NCBI RefSeq assembly: GCF_001188955.3 | Contig: NZ_JPRF03000023.1 | Span: 81,482-145,481 of the forward strand | Direction of reading: 5' to 3' | From: Kitasatospora aureofaciens | GTDB lineage: Bacteria; Actinomycetota; Actinomycetes; Streptomycetales; Streptomycetaceae | DNA length: 64,000 nucleotides | In this document: positions 50,447 through 59,106 of the stretch, one piece after another | Numbering within the stretch: position 1 is the first letter of the stretch | How the letters are laid out: every line of letters starts with the position of its first letter | Notes under the pieces: model-generated | Told to the model about the DNA's origin: nothing | What the model saw: the letters and a program-made list of their open reading frames with translations, nothing else | Database searches by the model: none | Made by a program: the position numbers and the translations under genes

Positions 50447-50835
50447 GGGAGAGCGGACTCCTTCGGATTCGGAAGCAGATGCGGACGGGGACGGGTGCGG
50501 GTGCGGGTGCACGAAGGCGGTCCGCTCGCAGCATGACCAATCCTTGATCGCCGACCCCTGCTCCGTCGTCGTCCCTGTGCAGGCCGTTCGCGTACTGCGG
50601 ACGCAGTACGGCCCTCCCCCGTACGGCGGAGCGCACGCCCCGCGCCGGGAGCAGCCGGGAGCGGCGGGTGGCCTGCGGCGGGAGCAGCGGCGGGTCACCC
50701 GTGCGGAGGTGACGAACGGGCCGCGACGGGCCCGGCGAAGTAGCGTGATGGGCCTCTGGGCCCGACCGTTTCCACCCGGTCCGGGCCGACCCGTCCCGAT
50801 CGGTGCTGAACCCAGCCCGCCGCCGGAGGTGCCCC
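50447..50835. other. Spacer with repeats and operator-like palindrome
   Basis: 389 bases between divergent MMPL and aminotransferase genes. It contains GGTGCG triple repeats near 50500, a GGGAGCAGC/GGCGGG-rich patch and the palindrome at 50591-50610. No gene seen. Confidence 0.5.
50591..50610. promoter_or_regulatory. Perfect palindrome upstream of MMPL
   Basis: CGTACTGCG-GA-CGCAGTACG. A further GTACGG copy at 50621-50626 follows. Probably a TetR-type operator; no TetR gene is adjacent. Confidence 0.5.
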
Positions 50836-51960
50836 ATGGGCGTGCCAGCCGCCCGCATCGTGTTCGACGAGAACGACCGCGCGGCCGTCGCCGACGCCGT
50901 GGCCGAGATGCTCACCACCGGCGCCCTGACCCTCGGGCCGTGGACCGAGCGCTTCGAGCAGGCCTTCGCCGCCGAGCACGGCGCCTCGCACGCCGTCGCG
51001 GTGAGCAGCGGCACGGCGGCGCTGGAGATGATCCTGCGCACCGTCGACGTCCGCGGCCGCGACGTGGTCGTCCCCGCCGTCACCTTCTACGCGACGGCCG
51101 GCGCGGTGGTCCACGCCGGCGGCCGTCCGGTGTTCGCCGACGTCGACCCGGCCACCCTGGCGCTCTCCCCGGAGACCCTCGCGGCGGCCCTCACCCCGGA
51201 GACCGCGGCCGTGGTGCTCGTCCACATCGGCGGGCTGGTCACCCCGGAGGTGGACGCCCTGCGCGCGCTCTGCGACCAGCACGGCGTCCCGCTGGTCGAG
51301 GACGCCGCGCACGCCCACGGCAGCAGCCACGACGGCCGCGCCGCCGGGACCTTCGGCCTGGCCGGGGCCTTCTCCTTCTACCCGACCAAGGTCACCACCA
51401 GCGGCGAGGGCGGCATGGTGCTCACGGAGTCGCCGGAGCTGCGCGACGAGGCCCGGATCTACCGCGACCAGGGCAAGGGCTCCTTCAGCACCAACCACCA
51501 CGTGCGGCTCGGCTACTCCTGGCGGATGAGCGAGCTGCACGCGGCCGTCGGCGCGGTGCACCTGCGCCGGCTCAAGGAGTTCATCGAGGCCCGCCGGGCC
51601 GTCGCCCGCCGCTACGACTCGGCGCTGGCCGGGCTGGACGGGATGGAGCCGGTGCTCGAACCGCCCGGCAGCCGCGGCAACTACTACAAGTACGTGGCGC
51701 TGCTGGCGCCCGGGGTGGACCGCGCCGCCTTCAAGCGGGCCGTCGCCGAGGAGTACGGGGTGCGGCTGTCCGGCGAGGTCTACGACCTGCCGCTGCACCT
51801 GCAGCCGGTCCTCGCCCCCTACCGGCGCGGGCCGCTGCCGGTGGCCGAGGACGTCTGCGCCCGGCAGGTCTGCCTGCCGGTGCACTCCGACATGACCGAG
51901 GACGAGACCGAGCAGGTGATCGAGGCCGTCTCGGCCGTGCACCGGCGGCTGGCCGGGTAG
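50836..51960 (+). CDS. DegT/DnrJ/EryC1/StrS-family sugar aminotransferase
   Basis: 374-residue PLP enzyme that converts keto-sugars to amino-sugars. AVSSGTAALEMILRTVDV (PLP phosphate loop), VVVPAVTFYATAGAVVHAGG, VPLVEDAAHAHGSSHDG (Asp of PLP nitrogen) and SFYPTKVTTSGEGG (Schiff-base Lys near 184). GYSWRMSELHAAVGAVHLRR is also typical. ATG at 50836 follows GGAGGTG. First gene of a run with an NAD-epimerase and a glycosyltransferase, gaps 36 and 13 bases. Confidence 0.92.
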   Translation: MGVPAARIVFDENDRAAVADAVAEMLTTGALTLGPWTERFEQAFAAEHGASHAVAVSSGTAALEMILRTVDVRGRDVVVPAVTFYATAGAVVHAGGRPVFADVDPATLALSPETLAAALTPETAAVVLVHIGGLVTPEVDALRALCDQHGVPLVEDAAHAHGSSHDGRAAGTFGLAGAFSFYPTKVTTSGEGGMVLTESPELRDEARIYRDQGKGSFSTNHHVRLGYSWRMSELHAAVGAVHLRRLKEFIEARRAVARRYDSALAGLDGMEPVLEPPGSRGNYYKYVALLAPGVDRAAFKRAVAEEYGVRLSGEVYDLPLHLQPVLAPYRRGPLPVAEDVCARQVCLPVHSDMTEDETEQVIEAVSAVHRRLAG

Positions 51961-51996
51961 CGGCGGGCCGGGCAGCCGAGCGAAGGGAGCAAGACC

Positions 51997-52944
51997 GTGC
52001 GGATAGCCGTCACCGGGGGCTGCGGATTCATCGGCTCACACGTCGTGGACCACCTGATCGCGGCCGGCCACGAGGTCCTCTCCGTGGACACCACCGACAA
52101 GTACCTCAACCCCGACGCCGAACACGCCCGGATCGACATCCTCGACGTGCCGGCGCTGACCTCCGCGCTGGCCGGCAGCGAGGTGGTCTACCACCTCGCC
52201 GCGATGGCCGACGTCGAACAGGTCTCCGCCGACCCGGTCGGGGCCGTACGGGCCAACATCGACGGCACCGAGGCCGTCCTGGAGGCCGCCCGGCGCGGCG
52301 GGCTGAGCCGCACCGTGCTGGCGAGCACCGTGTGGGTCTACGGCGCCGCCCTCACCGACGGTCAACTCGGTGGTGAGGAAGAGGAGTTGGACGAACACGT
52401 GCCGATCGAGCTGGAGCACAGCGGGCACCTGTACGTGGCCACCAAACTGGCTGCCGAGATGCTGGTGCACAGCTACCGCGAGCTGTACGGGCAGCACTTC
52501 ACCATCCTGCGCTTCGGCATCCCCTACGGTCCGCGGATGCGCGACGAGCTGGTCGTCGCCCGGTTCGTCCAGGCGGCGCTCGCCGGACGGCCGATCACCA
52601 TCGCGGGGGACGGCCGGCAGAGCCGCAACTTCGTCTACGTCGAGGACCTCGCCGACGCCCACGTCCGGGCCCTGTCCCCCGCCGCCGAGGACCGGACCTT
52701 CGCCCTGGAGGGCTCCACCGCGGTCTCGGTGCGCGACATCGCCGAAACCGTCGACCGGCTGTTCGGCCCGGTCAGCATCGAGCACATCGACGGTCGCAAG
52801 GCCGACTACACCGGGCGGCGGATCTCCTCCGCCCAGGCCAAGCGGCTGCTCGGCTGGTCGCCGCGGACCAACTTCGCCGACGGCGTGCGCCGCTACGCCG
52901 ACTGGTACCGGGCCACCGCAGCCGCACCGACCACCGCCGGCTGA
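51997..52944 (+). CDS. NAD-dependent sugar epimerase/dehydratase
   Basis: 315-residue extended SDR: RIAVTGGCGFIGSHVVDHLI (NAD site), VVYHLAAMADVEQV, LASTVWVYGAALTDG (Ser/Thr), YVATKLAAEMLV (catalytic Tyr-x3-Lys, near 150), RFGIPYGPRMRDELVVARFV and SRNFVYVEDLADAHV. It is the UDP/dTDP-sugar epimerase or dehydratase type. GTG at 51997 follows AAGGGAGC. With the aminotransferase and glycosyltransferase it should make and attach an amino-sugar. Confidence 0.92.
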   Translation: MRIAVTGGCGFIGSHVVDHLIAAGHEVLSVDTTDKYLNPDAEHARIDILDVPALTSALAGSEVVYHLAAMADVEQVSADPVGAVRANIDGTEAVLEAARRGGLSRTVLASTVWVYGAALTDGQLGGEEEELDEHVPIELEHSGHLYVATKLAAEMLVHSYRELYGQHFTILRFGIPYGPRMRDELVVARFVQAALAGRPITIAGDGRQSRNFVYVEDLADAHVRALSPAAEDRTFALEGSTAVSVRDIAETVDRLFGPVSIEHIDGRKADYTGRRISSAQAKRLLGWSPRTNFADGVRRYADWYRATAAAPTTAG

Positions 52945-52957
52945 CCGGGGCCGCCCG

Positions 52958-54037
52958 ATGCCGCACGCCCTGCTGGTCTCCGGCTCGCTCGGCCAGGGGC
53001 ACGACGTGATGGCCCAGGCCTGCGCCGAAACCCTGCACGAACGCGGCTGGACCACCGGCACCGTGGACGCGATGGCCCTGCTCGGGCACCGCTCGGGCGC
53101 CGTCGGCGAGGCGGTCTTCCGTCGGCTGCTCGACCTGCCCGGGGTCTACGACGCCTTCCACTTCTCGGCGCTGCGCCCAGGTGCCCGGATCGCGCTGCTC
53201 GCCGACGCGGCGGCCCGCAGCCGGCTCGTCCCGGCGCTGCGCGAGCTGGTCGCCGACCAGCGGCCGCAGCTGGTGGTCTCGGTGTTCGCCACCGCCACCT
53301 CGGCGGTCAACCGGCTGCCGCGGCGGGACTTCCGGCACCTCGTGTTCTGCACCGACGTGACGCCGCACCGGCTCTGGGTGCAGGAGGGCACCGACCTGTT
53401 CCTGGTCACCTCCGAGGTCGCCGCCTGCGCCGTGCGCCGCTACCTGCCGGACGCCGACGTCGCCGTGGTGCCCGCGCCGCTGCGGCAGCCGTTCTACCGC
53501 CCGCCGGACCGGGCCGGGGCCCGGGCCGAGCTCCGCGTGGCACCGGACGCCGAGTGCGTGTTGCTGATGTCCGGCGCCTGGGGGCTCGGGCCGATCGCCC
53601 GCACCGCCGCCTCGCTGGCCGCCGCCGGTCCGCACGTGCTCGCGGTGGCCGGGCGCAACCGGGAGCTGGAGCGGCGACTGCGGGCGGCCGCCCGCCGGGA
53701 GCCGCGGCTGCACCCCTTCGGCTACACCGACCGGATCCCGGCCCTGATGGCCGCCGCCGACCTGGTCGTCACCAGCTCCGGCGACACCTGCAGCGAGGCC
53801 CGGGCACTGGGGCGCCGGCTGCTGCTGCTCGACGTCGTCCAGGGCCACGGCCGGGACAACCTCCAGCACGAGCTGGAGCTCGGCCACGCCGACGTCGCCA
53901 CCGCGCGCCCAGCCGAGGTGGTCCGCAACGCGCTCGCCGCCCTCGGCCGCCCGGCCCCCGAACCGTCCACCGGCGCCGACCCGAAGGCCTGGCAGAAGGG
54001 TTTCGGGGCGGCGCTGGAGCGGGTCGGACTGGGGTAG
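52958..54037 (+). CDS. MGDG-synthase/MurG-like glycosyltransferase
   Basis: 359-residue GT-B enzyme. LLVSGSLGQGHDVMAQACAE at residue 5 is the donor/acceptor glycine motif of MGDG synthase-like GT28 proteins; VLLMSGAWGLGPIARTAASL and FGYTDRIPALMAAADLVVTS (C-terminal domain) and SGDTCSEARALGRRLLLLD (nucleotide-sugar binding Ser-x-Gly and Glu) follow. It should glycosylate a lipid acceptor such as diacylglycerol or polyprenyl phosphate. Start ATG 52958 lies 13 bases after the epimerase stop. The product is unknown. Confidence 0.82.
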   Translation: MPHALLVSGSLGQGHDVMAQACAETLHERGWTTGTVDAMALLGHRSGAVGEAVFRRLLDLPGVYDAFHFSALRPGARIALLADAAARSRLVPALRELVADQRPQLVVSVFATATSAVNRLPRRDFRHLVFCTDVTPHRLWVQEGTDLFLVTSEVAACAVRRYLPDADVAVVPAPLRQPFYRPPDRAGARAELRVAPDAECVLLMSGAWGLGPIARTAASLAAAGPHVLAVAGRNRELERRLRAAARREPRLHPFGYTDRIPALMAAADLVVTSSGDTCSEARALGRRLLLLDVVQGHGRDNLQHELELGHADVATARPAEVVRNALAALGRPAPEPSTGADPKAWQKGFGAALERVGLG

Positions 54038-54047
54038 CCGGGCGCCC

Positions 54048-54521
54048 CTACCCCGCCTGCACCGCGGTGTTCTGACCGACGTGCAGCAGCCAGCGCCCGT
54101 CCTCGTCACGCGACATCAGGTACAGCGGAGTGCCCTCGGAGTCACCCCCGGGCCCGTGGTAGACCTGCCGGACCTTGACGGCCGCCACGTCCGGCCGCAG
54201 GAACTGCACGTGCGCGACCTCGTACGTCACCTCGCCGTCCCAGTCCGCCCGGGGCAGCGCCTCCCGGGTGAAGGCGGCGATCGCGTCGAAACCCACCAGC
54301 ACCCTGCCGTGGGCGGTCGTCCACAGCGAGTCGGGGCGGAAGAGGGCGAGGAAACCGTCGGGGTCCTTGGCCCGTTGCGTGCGCTCGACGACGGCGACGA
54401 CCTCCCTGATCGCCCGGACCTCCCGGGCCCCGGTCGGTTCGTCGGTGGTCCCGTCGGTGATCCTGCCGGTGGTCCCGTCGGCGGTCCCGTCGGTGATCTC
54501 GTTGAAGGTCTTCTCGGTCAT
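54048..54521 (-). CDS. SnoaL/DUF4440-like (SgcJ/EcaC) protein under a SoxR box
   Basis: About 157 residues. A low-complexity N-terminus (EITDGTADGTTGRITDGTTD) made by DNA repeats, then an NTF2-like domain: IREVVAVVERTQRAKDPDGF, LFRPDSLWTTAHGRVLVGFD, HVQFLRPDVAAVKVRQVYHG, DGRWLLHVGQNTAV. ATG 54521 is preferred over GTG 54530 because the predicted promoter would start transcription almost on it. A perfect SoxR-type operator lies upstream. Function unknown; in SoxR regulons such proteins may act on redox-active antibiotics. Confidence 0.78.
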   Translation of the reverse strand: MTEKTFNEITDGTADGTTGRITDGTTDEPTGAREVRAIREVVAVVERTQRAKDPDGFLALFRPDSLWTTAHGRVLVGFDAIAAFTREALPRADWDGEVTYEVAHVQFLRPDVAAVKVRQVYHGPGGDSEGTPLYLMSRDEDGRWLLHVGQNTAVQAG

Positions 54522-54536
54522 GCCGATCACGCTCGC

Positions 54537-54556
54537 ACCTCAAGTCGACTTGAGGT
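54537..54556 (-). promoter_or_regulatory. SoxR-type operator inside a coding end
   Basis: ACCTCAAGTCGACTTGAGGT, a perfect 20-base palindrome. The core CCTCAAGT-N2-ACTTGAGG matches known SoxR boxes. It is flanked on the minus strand by TTGACC (-35, 54559-54554) and GAGCGT (-10-like, 54534-54529) with the 19-base spacer of MerR/SoxR promoters. The last codons and TGA of the deacetylase gene (DLKST stop) lie inside it. Confidence 0.82.
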
Positions 54557-55322
54557 CAAGCCGAGGCCTCGACGAGCGTGCGCCGCAGGAGACGGGCGGC
54601 ACGGCGTGGTCGCGCAGCGGGCCGAGGGTGAGGGCGTGGGCGCGGCAGTGGGCGGCGATCAGCGGGAGGGCGGCGAGGGTGGCGCGCCAGGAGCCGGGGG
54701 CGGAGGTGCAGTCGGAGTCGTGCAGCAGGAGGGTGGCCCCGGCGGTGAGGCCGGGGCGGGCGGTCGCGTAGACGGAGTCGCCGGTGGCCGCGGCCGTCCA
54801 GTCGCGGCCCCAGGCGGTCCACAGCACGCTGCGCAGGCCCAGGCGGCGGGCGGCCAGCGCCGGTCCGGCGGTGAGCACGCCGTACGGCGGGCGGTACCAG
54901 CGCGGTCGGGCGCCGCACAGGTCGGTCACCGCCTCGGTGGCGCGGCGCAGTTCGCCCAGGTCGCGGCCCGGGGCCGGGTACCACTGCCGCCGGTGGTACC
55001 AGCCGTGCACGGCGACCTCGTGGCCGCGCAGCACCAGTTCGCGGCCGAGGGCGGGGGCGCGCTCCAGCATCGCGCCGAGCAGGAAGAAGGTGGCGCGGGC
55101 GCCGAGCTCGTCGAGGGCGTCCAGGACGTACGGGGTGCTGCGCGGGTCGGGGCCGTCGTCGAAGGTGAGGGCGAGGTGGCCCGGGGTGGTGCCGTGGCCG
55201 GCGGTGCGGCGGGCCAGGGTGCGGCGCAGCGGCGGGAGGCGGACCGCCGCCGGGGCGAGGTGCAGGAACTCCGCGCCCGCCGCGAGGGCGAGCGCGATGG
55301 CCGGGGCGGCCCGGGGGCTCAC
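54540..55322 (-). CDS. NodB-type polysaccharide deacetylase
   Basis: 260-residue CE4 enzyme. Motif 1 LALTFDDGPDPRSTPY (near 52), motif 2 HGWYH (near 105), motif 3 WYRPPYGVLTAG (near 145), motif 4 WTAWGRDWTA, motif 5 TLLLHDSDCTS. All metal residues (Asp, two His) are present. The N-terminal hydrophobic AIALALAAGAEFLHLA may anchor or export it. GTG start overlaps the upstream SDR stop by four bases. It may deacetylate cell-wall GlcNAc or a glycolipid sugar; role with the adjacent sugar genes is inferred. Confidence 0.9.
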   Translation of the reverse strand: MSPRAAPAIALALAAGAEFLHLAPAAVRLPPLRRTLARRTAGHGTTPGHLALTFDDGPDPRSTPYVLDALDELGARATFFLLGAMLERAPALGRELVLRGHEVAVHGWYHRRQWYPAPGRDLGELRRATEAVTDLCGARPRWYRPPYGVLTAGPALAARRLGLRSVLWTAWGRDWTAAATGDSVYATARPGLTAGATLLLHDSDCTSAPGSWRATLAALPLIAAHCRAHALTLGPLRDHAVPPVSCGARSSRPRLDLKST

Positions 55323-56107
55323 CCGAAGCGGGAGGCCATCCGGCGGAACACACCGGGCGCGACCCCGTGGATCCTGGCCGGGAAGCCGAGCCAGTGCGGG
55401 ACGAAGAGGCGGTCCCGCTCGGTGGTCATGGTGGCGACGACGGTGTCGGCGACCCGCTCGGCCGAGACCGGGCGCGGGAGTTCGCGCTGGTACGGGGTGC
55501 CGCGCCGGTCGAAGAACGGGGTGTCCACCGCGCCGGGCAGGACGAGCCGCACGCCGACCCCGGTACCGCGCAGCTCGTACCAGAGGCTCTCGGCGAACAT
55601 CGCCAGTCCGCCCTTGGTGGCCGAGTAGCCGGACTCGTCACGCACGCCGACCTGGCCGGCCATCGAGCCGAGCAGCACGATCCGGCCGCGGCGGCGCTCC
55701 AGCATGCCGGGCAGCAGGAGGCGGATCAGGCGCAGCGGAGCGGCGAGGTTGACCTCGATCATCCGGTCGAGGGTGTCGGAGGGGGTTTCGGCGAAGGGGC
55801 CGCGCCAGCCGAGGCCGGCGCTGGCGACCAGGGCGTCCACCCGGCCGGCGGCGCCGAGCGCGGCTTCGGCGAGGCGGGCGGGGCCGTCCGGTTTGCTCAG
55901 GTCCTCGGGCAGGGCGCGTCCGCCGGTGCGTCCGGCGAGGGCGTCGAGGCGGTTGCGGTCGGTGCCCGACAGCAGGGTCTGCCAGCCGGCGTCGGCCAGC
56001 CGGGTGGCGGTGGCGAGGCCGATGCCCGAGGAGGCGCCGGTGATCAGCACGACGGGGCGGTCGGTCGACCCTGACCGCCGGGACCGGGACCGGGCTTCCT
56101 CAGCCAT
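55319..56107 (-). CDS. Short-chain dehydrogenase/reductase
   Basis: 262-residue classical SDR: VVLITGASSGIGLATATRLA (NAD(P) site), LVASAGLGWRG, RIVLLGSMAGQVG (Ser), DESGYSATKGGLAMFAESLW (Tyr-x3-Lys). C-terminus IHGVAPGVFRRMASRFG. ATG 56107 is preferred (GGAGG eight bases before) over ATG 56125. Translationally coupled to the deacetylase (GTGA overlap). Substrate unknown; probably a lipid or sugar alcohol. Confidence 0.9.
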   Translation of the reverse strand: MAEEARSRSRRSGSTDRPVVLITGASSGIGLATATRLADAGWQTLLSGTDRNRLDALAGRTGGRALPEDLSKPDGPARLAEAALGAAGRVDALVASAGLGWRGPFAETPSDTLDRMIEVNLAAPLRLIRLLLPGMLERRRGRIVLLGSMAGQVGVRDESGYSATKGGLAMFAESLWYELRGTGVGVRLVLPGAVDTPFFDRRGTPYQRELPRPVSAERVADTVVATMTTERDRLFVPHWLGFPARIHGVAPGVFRRMASRFG

Positions 56108-56176
56108 CGCGGGGTCCTCCGCCATCGCTCACCTGCCGCTCCGTGGGGCGTCCTGCCGTCTGATTTGTCCGGCAAG

Positions 56177-57103
56177 TCACCTTCGCACGGCAGAGCCGTC
56201 CGGGCTACCGGGACGGGCCCGACCACGGCGTCCGCCCCGGGCCTCGGCTCCCTGGTGCGGGGCCGACAGTTCGGCGGACTCGCCCTCCAGCTCGCCGAAG
56301 CGGGAGAGCAGGAACGTTCCACCCACCGCCATCGCGAAGCCCGCCAGGGCGCACCAGACGAAGCCGGGGCGCGCGGAATCCCCCAGCGCGACCACCCCCA
56401 CCAGGGCCGGGCCGAAGGTCTCGGCCACCGTCCCGGCGGCGGTCGCCGCCGTCACGGTGCCGCGCTGCAGGGCGAGGGCGTACGCCAGGTAGCCCCCCAG
56501 ACCACCCAGTGCCAGGGCGTATGCGGCCGGATCGGTGAACACGGCGGTGAGGCCGGACGCGTCCAGCACCCGCACCGCGAGGCTGGTGATGCCGAAGCCC
56601 ATCCCCGCCAGCAGGCCCAGCCCGGCCGCGGCGGCGGTGCCGTCCCGGCGGACCAGCACCAGCGTGGCCAGCAGGATCGCGACGGCGGTGGCGAACAGCC
56701 CCCAGTGGAAGACCGCCGGGGCGTGCTCCCGGCCCTCCTCGCCGGAGCCGAGCGCCAGCAGGCTGAGACCGACGACGACCGCGACAATTCCCGCGACGTC
56801 GCCCCGCCGCAGCCGCGCGCCCAGCAGCCAGACGGCGGCGAGCGCGGTGACGGCGAGGCTGGAGCTGGTGACGGCCTGCACCAGGAACAGCGGCAGGCTG
56901 CGCAGGGCGACGATGCTCAGCACGAAGCCGAGGATGTCGAGGACCGTCCCGAGGACGAACTGCCAGGACCGCAGCAGAGCAGCCACCAGGCCTGCCCGCA
57001 CCCGGTCCGCCCGCGGTGCCGCCCGCGCCCCGCGCGCCTGGGACACCGCGCCGAACCCGAAGCAGACGGTGGCGACCAGCGCGGTGGTGAGTCCCAGCAG
57101 CAT
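56177..57103 (-). CDS. DMT (EamA-like) transporter
   Basis: 308-residue membrane protein with about nine or ten TM helices: LLGLTTALVATVCFGFGAVS, LFLVQAVTSSSLAVTALAAV, FTDPAAYALALGGLGGYLAY. Both halves have the drug/metabolite transporter pattern. ATG 57103 follows GAGGGAG; a long upstream open extension is not homologous. Tail is Gly/Arg/Ser-rich. Substrate unknown. Confidence 0.8.
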   Translation of the reverse strand: MLLGLTTALVATVCFGFGAVSQARGARAAPRADRVRAGLVAALLRSWQFVLGTVLDILGFVLSIVALRSLPLFLVQAVTSSSLAVTALAAVWLLGARLRRGDVAGIVAVVVGLSLLALGSGEEGREHAPAVFHWGLFATAVAILLATLVLVRRDGTAAAAGLGLLAGMGFGITSLAVRVLDASGLTAVFTDPAAYALALGGLGGYLAYALALQRGTVTAATAAGTVAETFGPALVGVVALGDSARPGFVWCALAGFAMAVGGTFLLSRFGELEGESAELSAPHQGAEARGGRRGRARPGSPDGSAVRR

Positions 57104-57432
57104 GCGTCTCCCTCGCGGGGTGCGGCGGTCCGCCATCCAGTCTGGGCCCGGGGTGGCGGGGGCGCACGGGTGGGAGACCGCGGGCCCGCCGGTCCGGGCC
57201 CGCCCCTTCGCCGCGCCGGCCCCCATACCGGTCGGTTCCGCCGGAACAGCCGCACTGAGGTGCATCCCGACCAGGGCTCCGTAGCCGCCGCCGGTGTCCG
57301 CGCCCCGGCGGAACGGCAGGTCGGGGTGCAGCGGGACCGGAACGGGCACAAGAAAGCTGCGCAGTGACCCCCGAGTGGGTGACAAGGGTACGGCGGTGCG
57401 CCGCGACGGCGTCGCCGGTCACACCTCGGCGG
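57104..57432. other. Spacer
   Basis: 329 bases between two minus-strand genes; nothing recognisable apart from open but unsupported frames. Confidence 0.4.
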
Positions 57433-58236
57433 TCAGGACCGGACGGCCACTGCCGCGTAGCCGGCGGCGTCGGCGGCGGGCACCGGGGGCTCGTCCGGGT
57501 CCGGCCGCCAGTGCGGGAGGGGAACGACGCCGGGGTCCAGGAGGCTCCAGCCGGCGAAGAAGCGGGCGACCTGCGCCCGGGTTCGGGCCTGGAGGGCGGT
57601 GCCGGCGGCCTCGTAGACGCCGACGATGCGGCCGACCTCCTCGGGCGCGAAGTCGGGCGTGACGTGGGTCATCACCAGGGCGCTGCCGGGGGCGAGCGCG
57701 GACTTCAGGCGTTCGACCAGCTCGTACGCGCCGGCCGCGTCGGGGACGAAGTGGAGCAGGGCGTTGAGGGAGAGCGCGACCGGGCGGTCGAAGTCGATGG
57801 TCTCGCGCAGGGCGGGTTCGGCGAGCAGGCCGTCGGGATCGGTGACGTCGGCCTCGACGTACGCGGTGCGGCCCTCGGGGGTGCTGGCGAGCAGTGCCTG
57901 GGCGTGGGTCAGCACGATCGGGTCGTTGTCGACGTAGACGACCCGGGCGCGGGGCCGGACGCCCTGGGCGACCTCGTGGAGGTTGGGCGAGGTGGGAATG
58001 CCGGTGCCGATGTCGAGGAACTGCTCGATGCCCGTCCGCGCGAGGATGCGGGTCGAGCGGCGCATGAAGGCCCGGTTGGCCCGGGCGGCGTCGCGCACCC
58101 AGGAGGCGGAGGCGAGGACGTGGCCGGCGGCCTCGCGGTCGGCGGCGAAGTTGGTGAAGCCGCCGAGGAAGTAGTCGTACATCCGGGCCGAGTGCGGCAC
58201 GTTCAGCTGCAGGTCGACCCCGTCGTAGCGGCTCAT
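57433..58236 (-). CDS. DUF574/Methyltransf_19 SAM-dependent methyltransferase
   Basis: 267-residue protein of the actinomycete-specific family that starts with VPHSARMYDYFLGGFTNFAA. The SAM loop is QFLDIGTGIPTSPNLHEVAQ, the acidic site VVYVDNDPIVLTHAQALLAS, then ALSLNALLHFVPDAAGAYEL. Very abundant in Streptomyces; substrates unknown. ATG 58236 follows GGGGGAAG. It is divergent from the sigma factor gene. Confidence 0.9.
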   Translation of the reverse strand: MSRYDGVDLQLNVPHSARMYDYFLGGFTNFAADREAAGHVLASASWVRDAARANRAFMRRSTRILARTGIEQFLDIGTGIPTSPNLHEVAQGVRPRARVVYVDNDPIVLTHAQALLASTPEGRTAYVEADVTDPDGLLAEPALRETIDFDRPVALSLNALLHFVPDAAGAYELVERLKSALAPGSALVMTHVTPDFAPEEVGRIVGVYEAAGTALQARTRAQVARFFAGWSLLDPGVVPLPHWRPDPDEPPVPAADAAGYAAVAVRS

Positions 58237-58470
58237 CCGGCTTCCCCCTCTTCCCGCGCGGCCTCGCGGACACCGTCCGATTGGTGCCCACCGCATCCGG
58301 GGAGCAATCGTCCCTCCTGGGGGCTCAACCCATGGACCAATCACATGTGATGACAATCTGTATTCGGTGTGCAGCCTGGAGTGACGGGCCTGATGGAATG
58401 AGGATGGGCGCGGACAGCCCGACCCTCGGGTGACCCGGCGAGCAGCCGACGGCCACGGAAAGCAGGCTCG

Positions 58471-59106
58471 ATGACGATCGACAGGGGTGCCCCCGTGCGT
58501 GGGCACCGCGGAGGGACGGCGGTGGAGGGCACCGGCACGCCCGGACCGGAGCGGACGGCGGTGCAGGTGGAGGCGGTCCCGCGCCTGGACATCACCTACG
58601 CCGCGTTCTGTGAGACCCATGAACCCGCGTGGCACGCCCTCGCGTTGACCCGGATAGGCAGCCGGGCCGACGCCCTGCTGGTGGTCGAGGCGGTCAAGGC
58701 CGACCTGGCCCGCTGCTGGTCGCAGGTGCTGCGGTTCGAGGAACCGGCCGCGTATGCCTGGCGGTTGGCGAACCGGCACGTCGGAGACTGGGTGGCCGCG
58801 GACGAGCCGGTCGAGGTCGAGGCGGTCACCTTCGCCGCCGTGATCGGGGCGTTCAAGCAGGTCGCAGCCGGACTCCTGCAGAGCGAGGCGGACGAGGTGC
58901 GGCTGTACGCGGCGATCCTCGAACTGCCGGACCGGCAGCGGGACGTGGTGATCCTGCGCTATCTGCTGGGGCTGCACGCAAAGGTGATCGCGGCCTACCT
59001 GGGACGGCCGGTGGCCACGGTGCACTCCAATCTGCGGCACGCCCGGGAGCGGCTGGCACGCCGGCTCGGGGTGCGCGAACTGCCGGACCACGAGGGCGAG
59101 TCGTGA
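58471..59106 (+). CDS. ECF-like sigma factor (paralogous module 2)
   Basis: 211-residue sigma-70-like protein. A disordered Gly/Thr-rich N-terminus of ~35 residues, a region 2-like helix set (FCETHEPAWHALALTRIGSR, AYAWRLANRHVGDWVAADEP) and region 4 (LELPDRQRDVVILRYLLGLH, YLGRPVATVHSNLRHARERL). Region 2 is diverged, so it may be a non-canonical sigma or HTH protein. ATG 58471. The stop overlaps the partner gene (GTGA), as in module 1 at 22-23 kb. Confidence 0.8.
   Translation: MTIDRGAPVRGHRGGTAVEGTGTPGPERTAVQVEAVPRLDITYAAFCETHEPAWHALALTRIGSRADALLVVEAVKADLARCWSQVLRFEEPAAYAWRLANRHVGDWVAADEPVEVEAVTFAAVIGAFKQVAAGLLQSEADEVRLYAAILELPDRQRDVVILRYLLGLHAKVIAAYLGRPVATVHSNLRHARERLARRLGVRELPDHEGES

Noticed and set aside
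46580..50536. Very long open frame on the plus strand (over 1300 codons) opposite the kinase and MMPL genes
   Set aside because: Low-complexity Gly/Asp/His/Glu translation without domains; antisense of well supported genes and typical of GC-rich DNA.
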